DNA from: Desulfovibrionales bacterium
GTDB taxonomy: Bacteria; Desulfobacterota; Desulfovibrionia; Desulfovibrionales; Desulfovibrionaceae
Reading direction: 5' to 3'
Length of the DNA: 64,000 nucleotides
NCBI GenBank assembly: GCA_030156255.1
Contig: JASGMV010000014.1
Span: forward strand, 1 to 64,000
Shown here: positions 30,205 through 39,114 of the stretch, piece by piece
Numbering within the stretch: the first letter of the stretch is position 1
Layout: each line of letters starts with the position of its first letter
Program-made: the position numbers and the translations under genes
Notes under the pieces: model-generated
What the model was told of the DNA's origin: nothing
The model's input: the letters and a program-made list of their open reading frames with translations, nothing else
The model's database searches: none

Positions 30205-33200
30205 TTATGGTTCTCCGATGAGGTCGTAGACAGCCTGAAGCAGCGTTTCGTCGTGGAAACTTCCCTTTGTCAGATAGTAGTCGGCGCCGGCGTCCAACCC
30301 GGCCAGGCGATCCTCCTGGCGGTCCTTGTAGGAGACGATCATGATGGGGGTGGCGGCCAGCTCCGGATCGGCCTTGATCTTTCGAACCAGTTCGACGCCG
30401 TTCATGCGGGGCATGTCCACATCGGTAATGATCAGATCGAAGGAATCCAGACGGGCTGTATTCAGTCCGTCCATGCCGTTGACCGCGGTCTGCACGGAGA
30501 AACCGGCGTTCTCCAGGAGCTTGCGCTCCACTTCGCGCACGGTGAGGGAGTCGTCCACCACCAGGATATTCTTGGCGGCCGAGGACTGGCGCTCCGCTTT
30601 GCTCAAGCCGAGTTTTGCGAGCCGCTTTCCCTTGATCAGGCCGTCCACGGACCGGACGAGATCCTCCACGTCCAGAATGAAAACCGGGGAGCCGTCCCAC
30701 AGCCGGGCCACGGCGTAGACGTCTTGTATCTTTCCCAGCCGGCTGTCCACGGGGGTCACGACCAGAGCCCGTTCGCCCAGGAAACGGTCCACCGCGAGCC
30801 CGTAGCGATTCATGCGGTCGGAGATCACCACGATCCGGTGGAAGTCCGTCTCGGTCTGCTGCATGGGCAGCTCAAGAATTTGAGCGGCGTGCACCAGGCC
30901 GATGTTGGAGCCTTCCAGCACGAAGTACTGCTTGTCCTCCACCATGCGAACCTCGTCGAAGGGCAGGTTCAGAATGCGGTCCAGCCTGGTGAGCTGCAAG
31001 GCGAAGGGCTGGCCCGACACCTCCACGAGCAAGGTGCGCAGAACGGAAAGGGTCAGGGGCATCTGCATGCTGAAGGTCATGCCCTTGCCGGGCGTGGATT
31101 CGGCGCGCACGTTGCCGCCCACTTCCTGGATCATGGTGTGCACCACGTCCAGGCCCACGCCCCGGCCGGATATTTCCGTCACCGTGTCCGTGGTCGTGAA
31201 TCCCGGCAGGAAGAGAAATTCCATGAGCTCCGCCCGATTCATTTGCCGGGCCATCTCTTCGGACGCCATTCCTTTGGCGATGACTTTGGAGCGGATGCGT
31301 TCCGGGTCCATGCCGCGGCCGTCGTCCGAGACCGTGACCGCGAGCATGCCGGCGCTGTGGCGGGCCTCCAAGGTGATGACGCCGAGTTCCGGCTTTCCGG
31401 CTTCCCGCCGCTCCTCCGGCGTTTCCAGACCGTGGTCCACGGCGTTGCGCAAAATGTGGTTCAGGGGCGCTTCAAGGCGGTCCAGGATGTCCCGATCCAC
31501 CTGGGTGTCCTTGCCTTTGATCTTGAGCACGGCTTTTTTGTTCAAGGACTTTGCGATGTCGCGGATCAGCCGCGGAAACCCGTGCACGCCGTCGCCAAAG
31601 GGGCGCATCCGGCCGGCCAGCACGTGGTTGTGCAGCCTGTTGTGCAGGTTGTCCGAGCGGCGCACGAAGATGTCGAAATCTTCGATGTGCTCGACCAGGT
31701 TGCGCCGGCATTGGGACAGGCCATGGGCGGCTTGGTTCAGAATTTTTCCGAGGCCGGCGAAATCGTCTCTTTCCAGGCGCTCCTGCATCGCTTCAAGGAA
31801 CCCCGCCATTTCTCGTTGCTTGTTCTTGATTTGCAGGAGGGATTCGCTGAAAGGGGTCAATCGGGAGGTTTCCACCAACGTCTCGCCGGACAAGGCCATG
31901 AGCTGGCTCAGGTTGCGAGCGGAGATGCGCACCACGCCGTCCGTCTCCGCAACGGAGGGCGCGGCGGCGGGGGGTTGGGTCGGAGCGGCCGATTCGGTTG
32001 GTTCGGCCGGTTCTTTTTCCTCGGAGACCGCATACTCCGCGATCAGATGCTGCGCGGCCGGCGCTTCGCCCGAACGGATGGCCTGTCCGAGCTCCTCCAT
32101 GCGGGGAGCCAGCTCCACGGTCAGGGCCGGCAATTTTTCCGCCGGCGTCTTGCTCAACTGCGCCAGGACGTCCGTCCCCTTCAGGAGCAGGTCGATGTCG
32201 TTGCTGGAGAGCGTCCGCTCTCCGTGCTGGGCTGCGCTGAGGGCGTCCTCCATGGCGTGGGCCAGGCCCACGGCGTTGGCCAGCCCCACGATGCGGGCCG
32301 CGCCCTTGATGGAGTGGGCTGCGCGCATCAACGGTTCGACGCGTTCGGGCGACGCTCCGGCCGCCTCCAGCTCCACCAGGCCGGTGGAGAGCACTTGGGC
32401 GTTGCCTTCGGCCTCCACGCGGAAAAGCTCCAGCATGGAAGTGTCCAGCTCCGACTCCAGCGCGGAGGCTGCTTCGGATGCGGGCGCCGGCGCGGTTTTG
32501 GATTGGGGCGCCGCGCTTGAAGGCTGCTGCGCCCGGGCTTGGCCCGCGGCGCCCTCCGGAGGGCCGTGAAGGGCCTGAACCAGTTCCTGAATACGGCTTG
32601 AGAACGTCTCCAACCCTCCAGTCAGCTCGGCATCTTTGCAACGGGCGAGCTCCGCGAGCAGGTCCGCACCCTGCAACAGCTGGTCCACGCGCCCGGACAA
32701 TGCGTTCGGATCCTTCATCGAGGAGGTCAACACGTCCTCCATGGCGTGGGCCAGTTCGACCGGCTGGTTCAAGCCCACGATGCGCGCGGCGCCTTTGATG
32801 GAGTGGGCCGCGCGCATCAAGGATTCAAGGCGTTCGGGAGAGGCGCTGTGCTGCTCCAGCTCCACCAGGCCCGAGCTGATGGCCGCGGCGTTGTCCTGGG
32901 CTTCGGACCGGAAGAGATCCAGCATGGTTGCGTCGATGAGCGGGCCTGCGCCCGACGCGGGCGGTGATGACGGCTTGGGCTCCGGCGCCGGTTTGGGCGG
33001 GGACTTTTCTTGCGTCGCTGCGCGCCCGGACAGGGAGGCCGTCGCCGCCTCCGCTTTGCCCTTCAAGGATTCGATAAGCTGAGGCAACGCGTCGGGTTCG
33101 GCTTGGCCGATGGATGCGAAAATTTTGGCGGCCCGCACCAGGTTGTCCCGCAGCTCGCCGGAGGGTCGCCCCGCCTGCAAGCATTCCTCCATGAACCGGG

Positions 33201-33381
33201 CCAGTTCGGCCAGATCGGACAACCCCACGATGCGCGCGGCGCCGCGAATGGAGTGGGCCGCCCTGGGCAACTCTTCGGAACGCTCCTCGGCGTCCGGGGT
33301 CAATCCGGCGAGGAGGATTCGAGATGCCTCCTCGGCTTCCTGCCGGAAGAGTTCGAGCATGGAGGGGTCGTACTGGTCCAT
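30205..33381 (-). CDS. wspE: Hybrid CheA kinase with three HPt domains and a receiver (WspE-like)
   Basis: 1058 residues. Three phosphotransfer (HPt) domains carry their histidines at 43, 193 and 356 in AAHSIRGAARIVGL or AAHSIKGAARIVGL; the second and third copies are nearly identical over about 60 residues, while Pseudomonas WspE has one. They are separated by Pro/Ala/Ser linkers. A catalytic ATPase domain follows (HILRNAVDHGLETPEER, VSDDGRGMDPERI, ISGRGVGLDVVHTMI), a CheW-like coupling domain, and a C-terminal receiver with ILVVDDSLTVREVERK and IITDVDMPRMNGVELVRK. The ATG at 33381 is preceded by AGGA; an extended frame to 33465 covers only the intergenic repeat. It phosphorylates WspF and, by inference, the PP2C regulator. 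Confidence 0.94.
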   Translation of the reverse strand: MDQYDPSMLELFRQEAEEASRILLAGLTPDAEERSEELPRAAHSIRGAARIVGLSDLAELARFMEECLQAGRPSGELRDNLVRAAKIFASIGQAEPDALPQLIESLKGKAEAATASLSGRAATQEKSPPKPAPEPKPSSPPASGAGPLIDATMLDLFRSEAQDNAAAISSGLVELEQHSASPERLESLMRAAHSIKGAARIVGLNQPVELAHAMEDVLTSSMKDPNALSGRVDQLLQGADLLAELARCKDAELTGGLETFSSRIQELVQALHGPPEGAAGQARAQQPSSAAPQSKTAPAPASEAASALESELDTSMLELFRVEAEGNAQVLSTGLVELEAAGASPERVEPLMRAAHSIKGAARIVGLANAVGLAHAMEDALSAAQHGERTLSSNDIDLLLKGTDVLAQLSKTPAEKLPALTVELAPRMEELGQAIRSGEAPAAQHLIAEYAVSEEKEPAEPTESAAPTQPPAAAPSVAETDGVVRISARNLSQLMALSGETLVETSRLTPFSESLLQIKNKQREMAGFLEAMQERLERDDFAGLGKILNQAAHGLSQCRRNLVEHIEDFDIFVRRSDNLHNRLHNHVLAGRMRPFGDGVHGFPRLIRDIAKSLNKKAVLKIKGKDTQVDRDILDRLEAPLNHILRNAVDHGLETPEERREAGKPELGVITLEARHSAGMLAVTVSDDGRGMDPERIRSKVIAKGMASEEMARQMNRAELMEFLFLPGFTTTDTVTEISGRGVGLDVVHTMIQEVGGNVRAESTPGKGMTFSMQMPLTLSVLRTLLVEVSGQPFALQLTRLDRILNLPFDEVRMVEDKQYFVLEGSNIGLVHAAQILELPMQQTETDFHRIVVISDRMNRYGLAVDRFLGERALVVTPVDSRLGKIQDVYAVARLWDGSPVFILDVEDLVRSVDGLIKGKRLAKLGLSKAERQSSAAKNILVVDDSLTVREVERKLLENAGFSVQTAVNGMDGLNTARLDSFDLIITDVDMPRMNGVELVRKIKADPELAATPIMIVSYKDRQEDRLAGLDAGADYYLTKGSFHDETLLQAVYDLIGEP

Positions 33382-33387
33382 GTCGAT

Positions 33388-33550
33388 CCTGCCTAACGGG
33401 CCGGCCCAAAATGGCGGTCTGCTGCGTTGTGGTGAAAACTCCAAATCCTTTGGTGCGTTATGCACGCGTTGGTTTCGGGGCTTTTTTGCGTCTTGCGTCT
33501 CACCATTTTTGAACGGCCTGCGATAAATATTTTTTCAACAGCCGGTTAAC
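33388..33550 (+). repeat. Dispersed intergenic repeat, copy B, between wspD and wspE
   Basis: The 164-base gap inside the operon contains the repeat. Its core TTGCGTCTCACCATTTTTG and GAACGGCCTGCGAT, then TTTTTTCAACAGCCGGTTAAC, matches copies A and C; the arm from 33409 (GGCGGTCTGCTGCGTTG) also aligns to copy C. The last bases form the stop codon of wspD on the minus strand. Confidence 0.65.
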
Positions 33551-34214
33551 GGATGATTTTATCCAATGAGCTGAAAAGCAATTCCTCGTCCAGGACGCCT
33601 ACCCGTTTATCGCGCAGGGCCAGGATGCCCTTGATGTAGGCGGCGGGCGACCTGGAAACGGTCATGGGCGGCTGCTCCAGAGTATTTTCATTGAAACGGA
33701 CGACGCCCTGAACTTCGTCTACGGGAAAAATAACGGTCTCCGCCTCCTTTTTGCCGGCCGCCAGGAAGCGTTTGAAAATTCGCAGGCTGCGCTTGGTCCC
33801 TCCGGCCTCGGGCAAGACGCCCAGCAGGCCGTGGACGGAGATGCAGGGGTAAATCTGCCCCTGGGCGACGCTGACGCCGAGCAGCAGCTTGCCGGTGCGA
33901 TGCGGAATGGGCCGAATGGTTCGCTCCTCAAAGACGCCCCGCAGGCTCGGCGTAGGCAATCCCACCCATTCGCTCCCCAGGCGAAACACCATGACGCTCT
34001 GTTCGGCCCGGGCGTGGGAGGGCTTGCCTTGGGACAAAAGGGCGGCCGACTCCTCAAGATAACCCTCGGGCGGCTCCCGATCGAGCAGCCCATGCCCGGC
34101 CCGGATAAAGACGGGGCAGTTGCGGCAATGGACGAGCTCTTCCAATCGGGGGCAACTCATGTCCCCGGCGAACCCGATTTCCCGCCAACAGGTTTGGTTT
34201 TCCGTTTCGAACAT
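33546..34214 (-). CDS. wspD: WspD-like CheW adaptor
   Basis: 222 residues from the ATG. The first 70 residues carry a conserved cysteine-rich lead (CWREIGFAGDMSCPRLEEL and VHCRNCPVFIRAG), typical of WspD. The CheW domain follows, with VFRLGSEWVGLPTPSLRGVF, KLLLGVSVAQGQIYPCISVH and VIFPVDEVQGVVRFN. It couples receptors to the kinase in the signalling array. A GTG at 34220 is in frame six bases earlier; neither start has a clear Shine-Dalgarno site. It is separated from wspC by 98 bases that include an inverted repeat GCAAGGA...TCCTTGC. Confidence 0.88.
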   Translation of the reverse strand: MFETENQTCWREIGFAGDMSCPRLEELVHCRNCPVFIRAGHGLLDREPPEGYLEESAALLSQGKPSHARAEQSVMVFRLGSEWVGLPTPSLRGVFEERTIRPIPHRTGKLLLGVSVAQGQIYPCISVHGLLGVLPEAGGTKRSLRIFKRFLAAGKKEAETVIFPVDEVQGVVRFNENTLEQPPMTVSRSPAAYIKGILALRDKRVGVLDEELLFSSLDKIIR

Positions 34215-34312
34215 GCTCACGCCGTTTCGTTAGAGCATTTCGCGGCAAGGAGTTGCGAGCGAATCCTTGCAGAGCGATCCAACGTGTTCCAAGTCAAAGC
34301 GCTCCATGGCCG

Positions 34313-35650
34313 TTATCCGCTGGATTCAACCGCGGCCCGTTCCTTGAGCCGTTTCAGCCTCTGGCGCAGCGCTGCCGCCTGCTTCGCCTTGCCCGAACGT
34401 TCGCAAAGCAAGGCCAGGTGCACCAGTGTTTCCTCGCGTCCGGGCTCCAGGTAAAGAGCCTTCTTGAAGTGCTCTTCGGCCGCTGCGAACCGCTGCGCCG
34501 CCTCCTCCACCAGACCCAAAAGATGATAGACGTCCGCTTCGGGGCGCCCCAGCTTGAGCCGCTGTTCGCACAGCCGCCTCGCGTCGTCCAGACGGCCTTC
34601 GTCCGCCAGGCGCCGGGCCTGCTCCATGTCGTCCGCCGCGATGTTCGGCGCGGCCTCTTTCGCCTGGGGGCTGCTCACCGAAGTTTCGCGCAACGGAGGG
34701 GAGTCCTCGCGCCGCCGTTTGATCGGCTCGGAACGGGTGGCGGCGCGCGCGGGCCTCGTGCGCCGAGGGAGCGGCGCGGCGACCGGTCCCGGCGTCAGGT
34801 CGGCCGTTCGGGGCGCAGGCGCGTCGGGCTGCGTCGCGTCGTCTCTGTTTTTGAGAAAGGCGAACGCCCGGGGGCGGTTGGTGGAGTGGAAGTGCTCATA
34901 GAGCAGCGGCAGCGACTCCGCATGGCCGACGAACAGCACCCCGTCCGGCTTGAGCAGGCGCCAGAGGCGCTTGATGGTGGCGGTTTTGACGTCCGGTTTG
35001 AGATAGATGAGAAAATTTCGGCAAAAAATGGCGTCGTAGGACTGGTTGGCGGGGAAGCCGTCGGGGTCCACAAGATTCGTCTGAAAAAAACGCACCTGGC
35101 GCCGCACCTCGGCGCGGACGGCCCGCCCTTCTTTGTTTTTTTCAAAGTAGCGCTCGGCTTCGAACGGCGCTTGTCCCCGGAAGGAGTTTTTCCCGAAAAC
35201 GCCCTGTTGGGCGCGTTGGAGCGAGGAGCGCGAGATGTCCGCCGCGTCGACGTGGAATTTGTTCGGGTCGAAACCCGACTCCAGCAGGGCCATGGCGATG
35301 GAGTAGGGTTCCTCTCCGGTGGAGCAAGGCGCGGACAAGACGGAATAGAACGCTCCGGTGGCGCGGGCGGCCGCGCTGATTTCCTTGAGCAGGACAAACG
35401 GTTCGAGGTCCCGGAAGAACCAGGTTTCGGGCACGACGATGCGCTCCACCAACTCGTCGAGTTCATCGGGCCGGCAGCGCAAGAGATTTTGGTAGGCGCT
35501 CCAGGTCGGGCTTTTCGTTTGCCGCCGCCGCTCGGCCAGAACGCGCTCCAGCAAGGCGGGGCCGACGGAGTCGGGGTCCATGCCGATGGCCTTGCCAAGT
35601 ATGGCTTGGGCCAGCTCCAGGGCGTCCTGCTTGTCCGATTTAAGCGGCAT
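34313..35650 (-). CDS. wspC: WspC-like chemoreceptor methyltransferase with C-terminal TPRs
   Basis: 445 residues. The CheR core has VVPETWFFRDLEPFVLLKE, the SAM site LSAPCSTGEEPYSIAMALLE, and DAIFCRNFLIYLKPDVK. A Pro/Ala/Arg-rich linker leads to a C-terminal TPR region (MEQARRLADEGRLDDARRL, FAAAEEHFKKALYLEPGREE). A CheR with C-terminal TPRs is the WspC architecture. It methylates the WspA receptors with SAM. The start ATG overlaps the end of wspB by 11 bases. Confidence 0.93.
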   Translation of the reverse strand: MPLKSDKQDALELAQAILGKAIGMDPDSVGPALLERVLAERRRQTKSPTWSAYQNLLRCRPDELDELVERIVVPETWFFRDLEPFVLLKEISAAARATGAFYSVLSAPCSTGEEPYSIAMALLESGFDPNKFHVDAADISRSSLQRAQQGVFGKNSFRGQAPFEAERYFEKNKEGRAVRAEVRRQVRFFQTNLVDPDGFPANQSYDAIFCRNFLIYLKPDVKTATIKRLWRLLKPDGVLFVGHAESLPLLYEHFHSTNRPRAFAFLKNRDDATQPDAPAPRTADLTPGPVAAPLPRRTRPARAATRSEPIKRRREDSPPLRETSVSSPQAKEAAPNIAADDMEQARRLADEGRLDDARRLCEQRLKLGRPEADVYHLLGLVEEAAQRFAAAEEHFKKALYLEPGREETLVHLALLCERSGKAKQAAALRQRLKRLKERAAVESSG

Positions 35651-36104
35651 GTCCTTCCTCGGAATACAGCAGGTTGCGGACGTCGGCGTCGAGGATGTCC
35701 TCCACCTGGACGAACTGGGCCAGACCGTCTTCGGTTTTGAATACGTCGCCCAGATATCGGGCGTCAGGCAGGGCCAGCCCCGAAGGATTCAGGTCGAGTT
35801 CATTGACGACCGTGGTGTCCGTGACCTGCTCCGCCAGGAGGCCGATGGTTCTGTGGATGGCCGGCGCTGGGTTGTAATCGGCGATAATGATGCGCGTGCT
35901 CATGAGGCGACGGCAGGGCCTGCCCATGATGAGCCGGCAGAGGTCGATAATCGGGATGATTTCGCCGCGGTAGTCCAGCAGGCCGGCGACGTAGTCCGGA
36001 GCCTTGTGGGTTTTCATGAGGACGGAGAGGGGGGCGATTTCGCGGACGATCGACGCCGGAGCGGCGAAGCGGTCCTCGCCCAGGGTGAAGACGACCGCAA
36101 GCAT
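35640..36104 (-). CDS. wspB: WspB-like CheW adaptor
   Basis: 154 residues, one CheW domain: MLAVVFTLGEDRFAAPASI, APDYVAGLLDYRGEIIPIID and a C-terminal ILDADVRNLLYSEEG. It links the WspA receptors to the kinase. The second CheW of the operon (WspD) is different in having a Cys-rich lead. Spacing to wspA is three bases, and it overlaps wspC, so translation is probably coupled. Confidence 0.9.
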   Translation of the reverse strand: MLAVVFTLGEDRFAAPASIVREIAPLSVLMKTHKAPDYVAGLLDYRGEIIPIIDLCRLIMGRPCRRLMSTRIIIADYNPAPAIHRTIGLLAEQVTDTTVVNELDLNPSGLALPDARYLGDVFKTEDGLAQFVQVEDILDADVRNLLYSEEGHAA

Positions 36105-36107
36105 GTC

Positions 36108-38339
36108 TTACGAACTCACCTTGAATCGCGTTACTTCGGACTGCAGCGCCTGAACCGCCTGGTTGAGCTGGGCCGCGACCTGATTGAACGCCCGGACCGC
36201 CTCGGACGCGTGCTGGGCCGCGGTGGACAGGTCCGCCATGGCGCGGCTGATCTGGGACGCGCCTTCGGATTGCCCCCGGGCGCCTTCGCTCACCGTCTCC
36301 AGCCGGGGCTCCAGGTCCTGGACCCGCAGCATGATTTCCTCCAGCGAGCCTCCGATTTTATGGGTTTCGTCCACGCCGTTTTTCACGTCCGTCGTGAAAC
36401 GCTCCATTTCGTCGACGCCTTCGCTCACGGCGTCGAGCATTTCATTGACCCGCTTTTCGATATCCAAGGCGGCCACGGCGGTCTGGTCCGCCAGCCGGCG
36501 GATTTCCCGGGCCACCACGGCGAAACCCAGGCCGTAGTCGCCGGCTTTCTCCGCCTCGATGGAGGCGTTCAGGGAGAGCAGGTTGGTCTGGTCCGCCACT
36601 TTGGTGATGGTGCTGATGATGGATACGACATCGTTGGCCTTGTCGAACAGGTCGGCCAGCTTGCCGGTGATGGAGTCCGTGGAGGAGGAAAGAGCGCCCA
36701 TGGTCCGGGCCATCTGGCTGAGGTCCTTGCGGCCTTTGGCCGCCAGGGCGGCGGTCTTGTTCGTGGACTCCAGAACGTTTCTCACCGTTTCCAGCAGGTT
36801 TCTGGACGTGGCCGTGATTTCGTTGACCGCGGAGCTCACCTCCGCGGTATTGGCGCCGTTGCTCTCCACCGTGGCCTCCATTTGGCGGGCGGAGGCGGCG
36901 ATTTCGGTGGAGGAGGTGGTCACCTGCACGCCGGAGCGTTGGACTTGTCCGACCAGGGAGTTCAGGTTGTTGATCATGCCCAGCATGGCGATGTAAAGCT
37001 GGCCCGTCTCGTCCAGGCCGGACGAGCTGCCGATTTCCGCTTTGCGGCTCAGCGCCGGCTGAGACAGGGCCAACTCGCTCATCCGCTCTCCCGCGGACTC
37101 GACGTCGCATTCGGCCACGTCCTGGGCGATGGTCACCATGCGCCGTATGGGGTCGGTGATCATGCTCCCGTAATGGAAGGACAGGATCAGCACGATGAAC
37201 AGAACAACGCCGCCGCACGCGAGCACTTGCTGGGTGTACGCCTCCATGGACGTGCGCATCGCCATGCGCGCGTCGTGGTAATCGTCCAGGTAGGCGCCCG
37301 CGCCCACGACCCAGTCCCACGGGGCGAAATAAGTGAAGGCGGCGAGCTTGGTGCGCTCTTCGGGATCGCCGGGGTTTTTCCAGTTGTATTGCTTGTAGGA
37401 TATGTGGCCGGGATTGACGCTTTCCCGCCGGGCGTCGCTGATGATTTCCTGGACGAAGCCGCGCCCCGCCGCGTCCGTTGCATTGAGGATGTTCTCTCCG
37501 TTGCGCAGGTTGTCCTGGGACAGGATGTATTGCCCCTTGTCCTTGCCATCGGCGCCCAGCACCCACACGTACCCGCTCTTTCCTACGGAGGTGTCCGACA
37601 ACGCCTTGAGAACGTTGTGCATGATGTTCATGGACAACGACACTTCCATCATGCCGATAACGTCGCCGTTGGGGGAAAACACGGGTTCGAAGTTCCTGAT
37701 CGTCGTCTCAAGGTCGGGAAGAACTTCCTCGTGGTAATTTTGCATTTGCAGGGCGGCTTGAATGGCGGGATTCATGCGGCCGTCGGCCGTCTTCGCCGGG
37801 AGAATGCGCCCGATGGTTCTGCGGCCGTCCGCGTTGGTTGTGGTGGCGGCCGCCTGAAGCATGTCGCCTTCCGCGTTGATGCGCTGATAAAGCGAGCAGT
37901 CGGCTCCGGTCAGGCGTTTGACCTTGTCCACGACGGGGGAGTCTTCGGTCAGGGAGGTCTGCTTGCCGATCCATTCGCCGCCGATAGCCAGGGCGGGGAG
38001 CTCCAACGTGCTGTTCCGGTTCGTCAGAGGATTGTAGGCCTTCCAGCGTACGTTTTTTTTCAGCAGGCTGGCGCCGCCGTCCTCCTCCAGAATCGTGCTG
38101 GCCGCGACCCTCGCCTTGATCACCCGGTCCACCTGCAGTTGGTGCACGGTGCTGCAAAGGCGGTAGACGTCCTCCGCGATTTGCCCCACGTTGTCTTGCG
38201 CCAGCCCGTCCAACTCGTCGCTGAGCTGATTTTCGAGGCGCTTTTCCAGGCCCGGCGTGATGATGGAGATCAATAGAAAGGGGATCAACGCGGCCAGAAA
38301 GGCCAGCCCGATGATTTTATAGCGCAACGACAGCCGCAT
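36108..38339 (-). CDS. wspA: WspA-like methyl-accepting chemoreceptor with Cache sensor
   Basis: 743 residues, inner membrane, the first gene of the Wsp-like operon. Transmembrane 1 is at about 9-29 (IIGLAFLAALIPFLLISII). A periplasmic sensor of about 330 residues follows; segments such as LSDTSVGKSGYVWVLGADG and FTYFAPWDWVVGAGAYLDD have the look of a Cache domain, which binds small molecules. Transmembrane 2 (QQVLACGGVVLFIVLILSF), a HAMP-like linker, and the signalling domain with [20 protein letters not shown] complete it. IEAEKAG and [19 protein letters not shown] match WspA-type receptors. The frame opens to 38471, but ATG at 38339 gives a natural start. Its sensed ligand is unknown. Confidence 0.92.
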   Translation of the reverse strand: MRLSLRYKIIGLAFLAALIPFLLISIITPGLEKRLENQLSDELDGLAQDNVGQIAEDVYRLCSTVHQLQVDRVIKARVAASTILEEDGGASLLKKNVRWKAYNPLTNRNSTLELPALAIGGEWIGKQTSLTEDSPVVDKVKRLTGADCSLYQRINAEGDMLQAAATTTNADGRRTIGRILPAKTADGRMNPAIQAALQMQNYHEEVLPDLETTIRNFEPVFSPNGDVIGMMEVSLSMNIMHNVLKALSDTSVGKSGYVWVLGADGKDKGQYILSQDNLRNGENILNATDAAGRGFVQEIISDARRESVNPGHISYKQYNWKNPGDPEERTKLAAFTYFAPWDWVVGAGAYLDDYHDARMAMRTSMEAYTQQVLACGGVVLFIVLILSFHYGSMITDPIRRMVTIAQDVAECDVESAGERMSELALSQPALSRKAEIGSSSGLDETGQLYIAMLGMINNLNSLVGQVQRSGVQVTTSSTEIAASARQMEATVESNGANTAEVSSAVNEITATSRNLLETVRNVLESTNKTAALAAKGRKDLSQMARTMGALSSSTDSITGKLADLFDKANDVVSIISTITKVADQTNLLSLNASIEAEKAGDYGLGFAVVAREIRRLADQTAVAALDIEKRVNEMLDAVSEGVDEMERFTTDVKNGVDETHKIGGSLEEIMLRVQDLEPRLETVSEGARGQSEGASQISRAMADLSTAAQHASEAVRAFNQVAAQLNQAVQALQSEVTRFKVSS

Positions 38340-38738
38340 GGCGTTCTCCTCGGCGACGGGCGAGAAATAGCCCCAGGTCCAAGCAAACATCCTGGTTGTA
38401 TGTGCTTTGCGCTGTGAAATCAATCTCCCGCCCGAAATCCGCTGGAGCTTTGGCCGGGCGCCCGTCCCCAAGCAAGTATTTCAAGTGTAATTTGCTCGAA
38501 TAGGAGCACAAAATTTGTAACAAATTTTGTGCTCCTATTCAGCCTGCGCGGGAAGCGGATTCCCGCGTGTCTTCGTTGGCGCGTTCGGTTTTGCGCGGCG
38601 ACTCATGGAATCGGAAAGTTCGGATATTTCCGCTCCCATGAGTAAAGGCCCGGCGCGCACGGCCGATAAGACAGGCGTGTGAAGGACTGCTTTGAAGACG
38701 ATCAACAGATTCCGGGCCATGGGCCGCGGAGGATGCGC
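38340..38738. other. Intergenic region upstream of the Wsp-like operon
   Basis: This 399-base gap separates wspA from the small plus-strand gene at 38739. It must hold the promoter of the operon, but no clear -35/-10 pair was recognised. Its main feature is the 41-base palindrome at 38499-38539. The open frame at 38535-38744 (minus) looks non-coding (low-complexity, no start signals). Confidence 0.8.
38499..38539. promoter_or_regulatory. Perfect 19-bp palindrome with a 3-base centre
   Basis: AATAGGAGCACAAAATTTG at 38499-38517 and its exact complement at 38521-38539 around TAA. There is no T-run on either side, so it is unlike an intrinsic terminator; it is more likely an operator or a strong structural element in the region upstream of the Wsp-like operon. 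Confidence 0.75.
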
Positions 38739-38948
38739 ATGCAATACTATCCTATTCTTTCCGGCGATATGGATACCGCCCGTAGGCCGTGGACCAGTTA
38801 CGACGATGACCTGGTCTCTTTGCTTTTCAGCAAAATCGCTAATCGGACCGCTTTGACGGCTGAAAATAGAGAGGCGCTTGAAAAGGAGATCGCGGGCAAC
38901 CTGTTCGATTTATGCCTGTTCATCAACAAAGACGCCCATCATTGTTGA
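38739..38948 (+). CDS. Small hypothetical protein (69 residues)
   Basis: No function recognised. The protein starts MQYYPILSGDMDTARRPWTS, with a predicted helical middle (DDDLVSLLFSKIANRTALTA) and an acidic helical region ending FINKDAHHC. No signal peptide or membrane segment is seen. The ATG at 38739 has GGAGG six bases upstream, a strong sign that it is translated; another ATG lies at 38733. It is divergent from the Wsp-like operon, which may mean shared control, but this is only position. It could also be a small regulator or an adaptor. Confidence 0.55.
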   Translation: MQYYPILSGDMDTARRPWTSYDDDLVSLLFSKIANRTALTAENREALEKEIAGNLFDLCLFINKDAHHC

Positions 38949-39114
38949 GTCCGGGGCGGAGCTAACCGGCCGCCCCACAACGGCGATTTGCTCCGTCAGC
39001 GAAAAAGTCCAGACGCTTCTGTCTGCGCAATACACTGCGCGCCCTGAATTTTTTCACTTTCTCGCATCTCACCGTCTTTGAACGGCCTGTGTCCGAGGAG
39101 TTTTTTAACAGCAA
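38949..39114 (+). repeat. Dispersed intergenic repeat, copy C
   Basis: The gap between the small protein and the CII-like gene. The core TCGCATCTCACCGTCTTTG and GAACGGCCTG, then GAGTTTTTTAACAGCAACTAAAC, parallels copies A and B; the upstream arm (about 38980-39060: ACGGCGATTTGCTCCGTC, GTCTGCGCAATACACTGCGCG) aligns to copy B. The core reaches the stop codon of the minus-strand gene at 39115. Confidence 0.65.

Noticed and set aside
29593-32520. 975-residue plus-strand open frame across cheB/wspE
   Set aside because: Antisense shadow of the Wsp-like kinase, His/Gly/Gln-rich low complexity, no start signals.
35580-38276. 898-residue plus-strand open frame across wspB and wspA
   Set aside because: Antisense shadow of the receptor and CheW genes; the minus-strand frames show all family motifs.
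38535-38744. 69-residue minus-strand frame in the Wsp-like upstream region
   Set aside because: No ribosome binding site, no family, and it crosses the palindrome arm; probably chance.
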